A stretch of 7,370 nt of DNA, from assembly GCA_004554455.1 (NCBI GenBank), contig SFMG01000043.1:1-7370 (forward strand). The letters are read 5' to 3'. The translations under genes and the position numbers were made by a program. Below, piece after piece: positions 1-4,659 of the stretch (within the stretch, counting starts at the first letter, position 1; every line of letters begins with the position of its first letter). A model generated the notes under the pieces. The model did not search any database and was not told the DNA's origin. It worked only from the letters and a program-made list of their open reading frames with translations. This DNA comes from Bacteroidales bacterium. Lineage in GTDB: Bacteria > Bacteroidota > Bacteroidia > Bacteroidales > UBA932.

Positions 1-153
1 CTCCGCATCGATGCCGATGCTCTCCAGAGCCTGCCGCGTTCCGCAGTCCGGGCAGATGAGCGTCTCGTTGTCTGTGCGGGAGAGCGCCGGGGCTTCCCCA
101 TAAGACCTGCCGCACAGCGGACACACCCTGATCTGTCTTACATTATCCTTCAT
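1..153 (-). CDS. Two-CxxC zinc-ribbon protein, 3' end outside window
   Basis: The frame starts at ATG (153-151) and stays open for 51 codons to the left edge, so only the N-terminal part is visible. It shows two cysteine pairs, CPLC at residues 11-14 and CPDC at about 37-40, which fits a small zinc ribbon that binds one zinc ion. The start lies inside the last codons of the cyclotransferase gene: the ATG comes from the sequence GAAAATGAAGGATAA, so the two genes overlap by 11 bases and are probably translationally coupled. Small zinc-ribbon proteins in this position are common in Clostridial prophages and conjugative elements, but I know no function for this one. It could bind DNA or a partner protein. 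The coding call is well supported by the paired cysteines and the overlap; the role is unknown. Confidence 0.75.
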   Translation of the reverse strand, partial: MKDNVRQIRVCPLCGRSYGEAPALSRTDNETLICPDCGTRQALESIGIDAE

Positions 154-616
154 TTTCGACCGCCTCCCTGCATTTATCATAAGCCGCTGCCAGCACTTTT
201 CTGTCGAAGAAGAAGGCGTCGTATCCTTCAAGGCAGGTTCTCATGTAGAAATCGGACGGGATGCCGATGGGCCTGTTCTCGTACATGATGTAGGCGAAAG
301 CGTCCACCGTCCTGCGCCCGCCCGTTCGGATGTCCTTATACTGGAGCCGCAACTCCTTCTTGTAGTAGAAGGACGGGAAGCCCTCGTATCGGTCCAGCGC
401 GGCCTCGTCCGATTCCGTCACCTCCCAGATCACGACGGGAACCAAGCCGCCGTCACGCTCCTCGATGGTGAGATAGGCGCCGGTCTTGCTTCCCTTGAAT
501 AGAAGCTCCCAGCCCTTAAGCTCCGTCGTTCCAAGGATGGTAGCGCGCGGACAGCGGAGGGCCATCTGCTCCATGTTGAGGTTGCTGCCATAGGCGATGT
601 AGCATCGTTTTTTCAT
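143..616 (-). CDS. Gamma-glutamylcyclotransferase-like (AIG2-like) protein
   Basis: A 157-residue protein of the gamma-glutamylcyclotransferase/AIG2-like fold. The family hallmark YGSNL is at residues 9-13, forming the loop that binds the gamma-glutamyl group, and the expected acidic residue is E78 in DRYEGF. Family members release 5-oxoproline from gamma-glutamyl amines or peptides. The length fits a single complete domain, with no signal peptide or membrane segment, so it should be cytoplasmic. The ATG at 616-614 has an AAAGGA ribosome site 10 bases upstream. It lies directly downstream of the amidoligase gene. That pairing is known from comparative genomics of amidoligases: one enzyme forms a gamma-glutamyl-type amide and the other opens it. 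The substrate here is unknown. The 97 bases before the gene form a structured leader of three hairpins, so translation may be controlled by RNA folding. Fold assignment is firm; substrate is inference. Confidence 0.9.
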   Translation of the reverse strand: MKKRCYIAYGSNLNMEQMALRCPRATILGTTELKGWELLFKGSKTGAYLTIEERDGGLVPVVIWEVTESDEAALDRYEGFPSFYYKKELRLQYKDIRTGGRRTVDAFAYIMYENRPIGIPSDFYMRTCLEGYDAFFFDRKVLAAAYDKCREAVENEG

Positions 617-634
617 TCTGAATCTGTCCTTTCC

Positions 635-707
635 GAAGGGGATACCCTTCTACCACCTTAAGACCGCTTTCGCGGTCGGGGTAAGGTGGCAGGAGGCTAC
701 CTCCTGC
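635..707 (-). ncRNA. Three-hairpin structured leader, candidate RNA element
   Basis: Three inverted repeats follow one another between the amidoligase stop and the cyclotransferase start. In minus-strand order they are GCAGGAGG/CCTCCTGC (707-689, loop of 3), a two-part stem CCACCTTA/TAAGGTGG (689-653) enclosing GACCGC/GCGGTC (677-662) with a GAAA tetraloop, and GAAGGG/CCCTTC (650-635, loop of 4). A GNRA tetraloop appears only when read on the minus strand, the coding strand, which favours a transcribed RNA. None is followed by a run of T, so a simple terminator is unlikely. The last hairpin ends a few bases before the AAAGGA ribosome site. It could be a translational control element, an RNase processing site, or a small dispersed repeat. 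I do not recognise a named RNA family. Confidence 0.5.
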
Positions 708-714
708 GGGTCCT

Positions 715-1662
715 TCAAGCGGCTCTGCCGTTGCGGAAGGCGGCGTCTCCGCTTAAGCGTCTGGTAAGGATGTCCCTTGCGGTCGCAAACTCATCTCCGA
801 TGAATCCCAGCCGCAGGAGCCAGGTCCGCATCGCATATTTTGGATTCTCGTTCTGCTGAGGCTTGGGGCTTGCCGTCTTGACTTCCTTTGCCATCTGGCT
901 GAGTGCGAGGCAAAGCTGGATATAGCTCTTAAGCTGTCCCGCATGAAGCCCACCCCTGCGGTCGGCGGTCGGCGCATCGAACTGGAAGAGCCGGAACTCG
1001 ACCGTGCCTTTGGTAAAGGTCGCGTGGTAGTTAAGCATATGGTAGCGGCTGTCGTTATAGTGTTGGTCGCGTCCGTAGTTCGCGCCGTGGCTGGTGTACC
1101 AGATGTCAGCAAGCTGCGTCATCGTAGTGGGCTTCTTCTTGTTGACCTGCTCCAGGAACCTGGGGTCAACCGTCCGGCAGTAGCGGTTCATGCGACGGTG
1201 GTCGAGGTCAAGCGCCTCGGCAATCAAGCTCTCGTGGCTTGCCATGATGTTTGCCAGGTTGCGCAGCGTCTGCGCGGTGTGTCCGTTCGCCCCGATGTGG
1301 ATGTGTACCCCGCATCCCCGACTGGCATCGCTCTTCGCGCCTGCGTGGCGGAGCTGGCGGACAAGCTCCTGCAGGGTTTCGATGTCCTCGTAGTGGAGGA
1401 TGGGCGTCACCAGTTCGCACTTTTCGCTGTCCGGTCCCGCAATGGAAACGTCCTTCTGGAATTTCCACTCGCGCCCGTCGCCGTCCCAAGCCGACCAGGT
1501 GCTGTATCCGTTGCGGCTCGCCGTGTTCTGGCTTCTGCCCGTTCCGAAGAAGTCGGCGGCAATCTGCGCTGCCTTTTCCCTCGTGATGCTGTTCATCTCG
1601 ATCTCAACCCCGATGGTCTGGTGCTTAAGGTTCTCAATCTGGCGTGCTGTTTTCTCTGTCAT
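715..1662 (-). CDS. Amidoligase family (ATP-grasp/GS-like) protein
   Basis: A 315-residue protein starting MTEKTARQIE. The frame is open further upstream, but ATG 1662-1660 is chosen because GGAGG (1675-1671) sits 8 bases before it. Residues 18-24 (GVEIEMN) carry the metal-binding acidic motif of the glutamine-synthetase-like amidoligase superfamily (Amidoligase_2 type). Further family blocks are CELVTP (82-87), CGVHIHIG (117-124), RYHMLN (206-211) and TVEFRLFQFD (220-229). The family joins a carboxylate to an amine using ATP, for peptide or protein modification. Residues from about 253 to 311 form a separate C-terminal module that also ends the companion protein encoded at 2083-2937. The cyclotransferase gene follows after a structured spacer; DUF4314 and the companion lie upstream. 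A leader block related to that of the companion precedes it, suggesting its own promoter. The target of ligation is unknown. Confidence 0.88.
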   Translation of the reverse strand: MTEKTARQIENLKHQTIGVEIEMNSITREKAAQIAADFFGTGRSQNTASRNGYSTWSAWDGDGREWKFQKDVSIAGPDSEKCELVTPILHYEDIETLQELVRQLRHAGAKSDASRGCGVHIHIGANGHTAQTLRNLANIMASHESLIAEALDLDHRRMNRYCRTVDPRFLEQVNKKKPTTMTQLADIWYTSHGANYGRDQHYNDSRYHMLNYHATFTKGTVEFRLFQFDAPTADRRGGLHAGQLKSYIQLCLALSQMAKEVKTASPKPQQNENPKYAMRTWLLRLGFIGDEFATARDILTRRLSGDAAFRNGRAA

Positions 1663-1746
1663 GGTGGTATCCTCCGTTTTCGTTTTGGTGTGTTTTCCCT
1701 TTCGGTAGTGACATATTCGCTCTAAATGGAGGATATAGCAAGTCAA
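1663..1746 (-). promoter_or_regulatory. Conserved leader/promoter block of the amidoligase gene
   Basis: This block matches the one before the companion gene (2938-3031) in the same order: TGACTTGCTAT, then TTTAGAG (1726-1720), CACTACC (1710-1704), GAAAGGGAA, ACAC, and CAAAACG ahead of GGAGG. The distance from TGACTTGCTAT to TTTAGAG is identical in both copies. TGCTATATC may act as an extended -10 element (TGN followed by TATATC), and TTGACT precedes it, but the spacing does not fit a standard -35/-10 pair, so the exact promoter is not settled. Conservation upstream of two separate genes supports a shared control element rather than chance. Confidence 0.5.
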
Positions 1747-1816
1747 TTCTGAGTATATACTACACAATCTTTCGGGGTCGGTCTTGTGTATGTTATGGCG
1801 GTTACGACACGCCGTC

Positions 1817-2086
1817 CTAGCAGATTTTTTCGCTGGAAACCAGCTTGGAATAGATGGTGTTGACGGAATCCAGCTTTTTCACGATGTCCTCGCCGCAGAC
1901 CACGTTCAGCCCGCTCCCGTTGTCCCACTTCATCAAAAGGCTGCCCGTATCGTCCACGCCAAGGACGGTTCCGTGTGTTCCGACAGGCGGGGCTTGGCAG
2001 TCGTCCATGCGGACAAGCTCCACACGGGTCCCCGCAGGGTATTCCCGGCGGAGCCGTTCGACCGTTTCTCTCGATGGGAAGTTCAT
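1817..2086 (-). CDS. DUF4314 protein
   Basis: An 89-residue protein with the DUF4314 pattern: a leading helix (residues about 5-16, ETVERLRREYP), then GTRVELVRMDD, GTHGTVLGVDD, and a tryptophan-containing strand LLMKWDNGS, ending in a short helix around DIVKKL. The alternating strands and glycines suggest a small beta-barrel (SH3-like) fold. The ATG overlaps the stop of the companion gene by 4 bases (ATGA, 2086-2083), and GGAGG lies 7 bases upstream, so the two genes are coupled. DUF4314 genes are common in Clostridial prophages and integrative elements beside amidoligase genes, but no biochemical function is known to me. The tail after about residue 68 looks less family-like. Family assignment is good; function is unknown. 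Confidence 0.85.
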   Translation of the reverse strand: MNFPSRETVERLRREYPAGTRVELVRMDDCQAPPVGTHGTVLGVDDTGSLLMKWDNGSGLNVVCGEDIVKKLDSVNTIYSKLVSSEKIC

Positions 2087-2937
2087 GCCGTCACCTCCCC
2101 GCAGCCCTCGCCTCCGTCTGCGGTGCTGGTAGGTCCCTCCATGGTGGCCGCCTTGGCGGCTTCGCGCTTTTCCTTCTGCGCCGCGCTGAAGGCATCGGCC
2201 TTTTCCTGATTGGGGAAGGCCGCGCTGCCGGAGAGGTTCTTCAGCAGGATTTTCCGCTCAGCCTTGTGTTCTGCGCCGATGAAGCCCAGACGCAGGAGGA
2301 AGCAGCGGAAGGCATACTTTTCGCTTTCTACCTCGGTCTCAGTGGCGGTGACCCGCGTGGCCTCCTTGGCCATCTGGCTGAGAGCTGCAATCAGGCTCAT
2401 GTAGGCCTGCGTCTCTTCCGGCTCCGGCATACGGTCCCACCAAGGGAACTCGACCTTGCTGTCCGTCGTGCGGATCGTCAGGCGCGCCGCATCCACCGCC
2501 TTCGTGATCAGGCTTGCCTTGCTGTCTACCAACTTCTGCAGGCGGTCAAGGCTGTCCGGGTTGAAGCCGTCCATCGGCATGCTGATCGTCAGGCCATCCT
2601 CGGCACCGCCGGTTTCTTCCTCGGCAGCCTCCGTGTTCTCGGTGGTGGGCACGGATACGGCGTCCTGCGCCTCCGTGCCCGCCGTGTCGGCCTCCTGTGT
2701 CGGTACCTCGGCCTCGATTTCGAAGGGCTCCAGCAGGCCTTCCTCAGCCAGCGTCAGGAATGGCTGCAGGTCAGCATCTTCAGGAACCGTGACCGTGCCG
2801 TCCTTCTCGATGAAGTAGGGTCCGACCTCGTAGGCGCATCTGGGCATCTTGGTGTAACGGGAAGTCCCGCCAATGATCTCGGCCAGTCGCCTGGCGACAG
2901 CCTTTCTGTTTTCGGTTGCGAGTTTGATGTTCATCAT
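2083..2937 (-). CDS. Amidoligase-associated 'virulence-related' family protein
   Basis: A 284-residue protein starting MMNIKLATEN. ATG 2937-2935 is chosen because GGAGG (2951-2947) lies 9 bases before it; the open frame upstream to 3027 belongs to the leader. Three parts are visible: an N-terminal domain (about 1-75) with MPRCAYEVGPYFIEKDG, an acidic low-complexity linker (about 76-115, rich in E, T and A), and a C-terminal region containing WWDRMPEPEE and a module at 185-243. That module matches the amidoligase C-terminus at about 32 of 59 ungapped positions by hand count (for example LSQMAKE, LLRLGFIG, LSG.AAF). No amidoligase active-site motif is present. Homologues in Clostridial mobile elements are often labelled 'virulence-related protein', a name without experimental basis that I know of. 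After 243 a charged tail follows. It may be a partner or substrate of the amidoligase; this is inference. Confidence 0.8.
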   Translation of the reverse strand: MMNIKLATENRKAVARRLAEIIGGTSRYTKMPRCAYEVGPYFIEKDGTVTVPEDADLQPFLTLAEEGLLEPFEIEAEVPTQEADTAGTEAQDAVSVPTTENTEAAEEETGGAEDGLTISMPMDGFNPDSLDRLQKLVDSKASLITKAVDAARLTIRTTDSKVEFPWWDRMPEPEETQAYMSLIAALSQMAKEATRVTATETEVESEKYAFRCFLLRLGFIGAEHKAERKILLKNLSGSAAFPNQEKADAFSAAQKEKREAAKAATMEGPTSTADGGEGCGEVTA

Positions 2938-3031
2938 GGTAATGTACCTCCGTTTTGGCGTTTGTGTTCCCGTAGGCCAGTTCCCTTCGGGTAGTGTATT
3001 AATCACTCTAAAGGCCTGAAATAGCAAGTCA
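2938..3031 (-). promoter_or_regulatory. Conserved leader/promoter block of the companion gene
   Basis: This is the second copy of the block found before the amidoligase gene: TGACTTGCTAT (3031-3021), TTTAGAG (3012-3006), CACTACC (2996-2990), CGAAGGGAA, ACAC and CCAAAACGGAGG. Compared with the other copy it carries an insertion rich in G and C between GAAGGGAA and ACAC. TGCTATTTC could be an extended -10 element. It probably holds the promoter and 5' leader for companion, DUF4314 and possibly the genes beyond. Confidence 0.5.
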
Positions 3032-3063
3032 TTTCTCTCGAAAAGACCGCATATTTCAGGCCT
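3012..3063. repeat. 12-base perfect inverted repeat, candidate operator
   Basis: AGGCCTGAAATA (3012-3023) is repeated in inverted form as TATTTCAGGCCT (3052-3063), with 28 bases between the arms. The left arm covers the variable spacer inside the conserved leader block, between TGACTTGCTAT and TTTAGAG, so it touches the likely promoter. The amidoligase leader has a different sequence in that spacer and no matching upstream arm. It may bind a dimeric regulator or fold as a stem-loop if transcription starts further upstream. Confidence 0.5.
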
Positions 3064-3154
3064 GTTCTGACATTCTACCTTTTACACAAGCGCCGACCAA
3101 AGGCATTGTGCATATTACAGGATTGCCTTGAGTTTCTCCAACAAACGTCCCAAA

Positions 3155-3493
3155 TCACTTCGGTTGTGGAACAAACACCTTGACGGGTATGCCGAGCCGC
3201 TTGCAGTTGTCTATAACGTGCTTTGTCCCACGCGAGCTTCCGTCCCAAAACGCGAGGACAAGGTCAGCGTATTCAATGATGGTTATATTGCGACGAAGCG
3301 GGGCGCTACGTCCGTATTGATCGTATTCCGGCAAAAATTCTGTCAGCTTAATGTCGTGGGCAAGGGCATACTCTCTTGCGCTGGTGTCCACGCCTCTTGC
3401 TCCACCACTGACGATTTCCGTTACGCCATCCGGCAGATATTTTCCAAGGTCATCTACACGCAGATTTCTGGAACCAACTACCGCTACCTTCAT
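3155..3493 (-). CDS. SLOG-domain (DUF2493-type) nucleotide-binding protein
   Basis: A 112-residue single-domain protein of the SLOG superfamily, related to YspA/DUF2493 and lysine-decarboxylase-like folds. It begins MKVAVVGSRN with the GSR turn at residues 7-9, followed by the phosphate-binding SGGARGVD at 29-36, RRNITII at 67-73, and FWDGSSRGT at 82-90. SLOG domains bind nucleotides or nucleotide-derived ligands; some cleave or sense them in stress and defence systems. The frame can start at GTG 3502, but GGAGG (3508-3504) is only one base before that codon and 10 bases before ATG 3493, so the ATG is chosen. A strong promoter lies upstream (3558-3586). The next gene in the same direction starts 218 bases past its stop, after its own leader. 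The ligand is unknown. Small phage DUF2493 genes are common and their role has not been settled as far as I know. Confidence 0.88.
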   Translation of the reverse strand: MKVAVVGSRNLRVDDLGKYLPDGVTEIVSGGARGVDTSAREYALAHDIKLTEFLPEYDQYGRSAPLRRNITIIEYADLVLAFWDGSSRGTKHVIDNCKRLGIPVKVFVPQPK

Positions 3494-3503
3494 GCCAATC
3501 ACT

Positions 3504-3508
3504 CCTCC
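3504..3508 (-). promoter_or_regulatory. Ribosome binding site deciding the SLOG start
   Basis: GGAGG on the minus strand. It is 1 base from the in-frame GTG at 3502 and 10 bases from ATG 3493, which makes the ATG the likely start and removes three residues from the longest reading. Confidence 0.75.
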
Positions 3509-3516
3509 AAAAAGAT

Positions 3517-3596
3517 TGCGTCACTACTGCGTCATAGTTTCGCCATTTCTACGCAAGATTATAGTCTGACGATATAATTTAGTCAATCTTGCGTCA
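3517..3596. repeat. TGCGTCA repeats and inverted pair, candidate operator array
   Basis: TGCGTCA occurs at 3517-3523, 3528-3534 and 3590-3596. The first two are 11 bases apart, about one helical turn. In addition ACGCAAGATT (3551-3560) is the exact inverted copy of AATCTTGCGT (3585-3594). The inverted arms overlap the -10 and -35 boxes of the minus-strand promoter. Ribbon-helix-helix dimers typically bind short tandem or inverted half-sites spaced by about a turn, and such a regulator is encoded just to the right, so autoregulation and control of the SLOG gene is the simple reading. Confidence 0.6.
3558..3586 (-). promoter_or_regulatory. Sigma-70-type promoter for the SLOG gene
   Basis: On the minus strand TTGACT (3586-3581) and TATAAT (3563-3558) are separated by exactly 17 bases, close to consensus for the housekeeping sigma factor. 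The predicted start would fall near 3550, leaving a leader of about 55 bases before ATG 3493. The divergent gene has a TATAAT of its own on the plus strand at 3573-3578, within the spacer of this promoter, though without a convincing -35 box. The two promoters would therefore interfere. Confidence 0.8.
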
Positions 3597-3612
3597 AGGG
3601 AGTGCCGATGCT

Positions 3613-3801
3613 ATGAAGGACAATTTGCCGCGATATACCCTCAGAATCCCTCAACTATTGTTGGATAAACTCGGTTTTATCGCCGAATACGAAGGACGGA
3701 CAAAAAATAAAGAAATCGAGCAGCTTATTAAGCGCCGAGTGGACGAGTTCGAAGAAATACACGGAAAAATCAAAACTGGCGGGAGCGAAACGGACGATTG
3801 A
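3613..3801 (+). CDS. Arc-like ribbon-helix-helix DNA-binding protein
   Basis: A 62-residue protein and the only plus-strand gene in the window. The pattern is a short basic strand (LPRYTLRIPQ, residues about 5-14) that would enter the DNA major groove, a first helix (LLLDKLGFIAEYEG), a turn with R20-something TKNKE, and a second helix (IEQLIKRRVDEFEEIHGK). This is the Arc/MetJ ribbon-helix-helix arrangement, which acts as a dimer. The frame is open from a TTG at 3589, but ATG 3613 is preferred because AGGGAG (3597-3602) lies 10 bases before it. The gene is divergent from the SLOG gene and shares a region rich in repeats, fitting an autoregulated repressor. It ends 3 bases from the end of the convergent PP-loop gene, over a terminator hairpin. 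Its regulatory target beyond the local promoter cannot be told. Confidence 0.85.
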   Translation: MKDNLPRYTLRIPQLLLDKLGFIAEYEGRTKNKEIEQLIKRRVDEFEEIHGKIKTGGSETDD

Positions 3802-3822
3802 TAGTCAGTTCGCTCCTTTTTT
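3782..3822 (+). terminator. Rho-independent terminator after the RHH gene
   Basis: GGAGCGAA (3782-3789) pairs with TTCGCTCC (3809-3816), with possible extra GAC/GTC pairing inside the loop, and six T follow (3817-3822). The hairpin spans the stop codon of the regulator and the downstream arm and T-run lie in the last codons of the convergent PP-loop gene. On the minus strand no T-run directly follows the stem, so it looks mainly one-directional. Confidence 0.75.
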
Positions 3823-4659
3823 GCAAGGTTCAACCTGCTTGTCGATGCCAGAATTAGCATTCAGATGTCCCTTCAGGGCAGTAAAAAACGCCTTGGTTCT
3901 GAGAGGCTTTCCGGCGTTTTGCCATTCCTCTTCAAAATCAAAGCGTTTTTCAAGCTGTGCAACGGAGTAATCTGCTCGGAAAGGCCGCCATGTCATGGAG
4001 TCCCAGCGTTTCAACTGATCCCATTGCTCCGGGAACTCCCGGTAGAGGACCCGCAGCTCTTTCAATGACTGGAGTGGGCAACACCAGCAGGATACTCGAT
4101 CCATCTTGTCATATAGACCCTCCCAATTATATCCGCGTTCCCTGCAGTATCGAAGGCAGTCGGCTTCCGTCATTCCCCAATCGATGAGTGGGTGTTGACA
4201 ACTCTTGCGCTGATTACATTTCCGTTCCATTCTGTATCCTTCATCAGCAGCAAGGCCTACATACTCTATGACATCATATTGCTCACGGAGGGAGCGGAGA
4301 AATCTTTCTCTTGGCAGGGTCTTCAGTTCTTCTGTGCACCACCGCATTTTCGGACCAGCCCATCCGTACCCATCACGTTCCAGCCCATATTTTCTGGCGT
4401 AGGTCGTGTTTTCCTTGCGCTTGACCTTGACCTCTGCAAAGTAGTATTCAAAGTCATGAGGGGCCTTCACGCGAGTAATCTCCCGGCCAATATCGTGCTC
4501 AACCTTGTCCACATGCCGGTAGAGCTGTGGGAATTCCAAACCTGTATCACAGAACAAAATGATATCGACCGGCATGCCTTCCTCCAGCAGGCGGAGCAGC
4601 ATGGCGGTCGAATCTTTTCCACCGGAAAATGAGCAAACATACAGCTTGGACTTATCCAC
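3805..4659 (-). CDS. PP-loop ATPase, PAPS reductase/DndC-like family
   Basis: A 284-residue protein of the phosphoadenosine phosphosulfate reductase-like branch of PP-loop nucleotide alpha hydrolases. The PP-loop SGGKDS is at residues 12-17, after the first beta-strand (LYVCSF), and CDTG at 37-40 is the second conserved strand. RWCTEELK at 106-113 and the cysteine group SCWCCPLQ at 190-197 could, with other cysteines, hold an iron-sulfur cluster as in DndC and related enzymes. The family activates a substrate with ATP for sulfur or other transfer; true sulfate assimilation is unlikely in this phage-like setting. The start is GTG 4659, chosen because AAGGAGG (4675-4669) lies 9 bases upstream; the open frame further up overlaps the methyltransferase in another phase. 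It overlaps that gene by 8 bases, so the two are coupled and may both act on DNA. Fold is firm; substrate unknown. Confidence 0.88.
   Translation of the reverse strand: MDKSKLYVCSFSGGKDSTAMLLRLLEEGMPVDIILFCDTGLEFPQLYRHVDKVEHDIGREITRVKAPHDFEYYFAEVKVKRKENTTYARKYGLERDGYGWAGPKMRWCTEELKTLPRERFLRSLREQYDVIEYVGLAADEGYRMERKCNQRKSCQHPLIDWGMTEADCLRYCRERGYNWEGLYDKMDRVSCWCCPLQSLKELRVLYREFPEQWDQLKRWDSMTWRPFRADYSVAQLEKRFDFEEEWQNAGKPLRTKAFFTALKGHLNANSGIDKQVEPCKKGAN

Noticed and set aside
653..689. Middle hairpin as a rho-independent terminator of the amidoligase gene
   Set aside because: No T-run follows the stem on either strand, and two more hairpins follow, which suits an RNA element better.
943..1725. 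Plus-strand open frame of 260 codons
   Set aside because: It is antisense to the amidoligase gene, whose motifs and ribosome site are clear; the translated sequence shows no domain.
1975..2994. Plus-strand open frame of 339 codons
   Set aside because: It lies opposite the companion and DUF4314 genes, has no convincing ribosome site and no recognisable motif; a GC-rich antisense frame explains it.
3100..3129. AAGGCA/TGCCTT inverted repeat as terminator of the SLOG gene
   Set aside because: The stem is only 6 pairs with an 18-base loop and only a short T-run; too weak to call.
3128..3577. Plus-strand open frame of 149 codons opposite the SLOG gene
   Set aside because: SLOG motifs and promoter are on the minus strand; the frame runs through the intergenic operator region.
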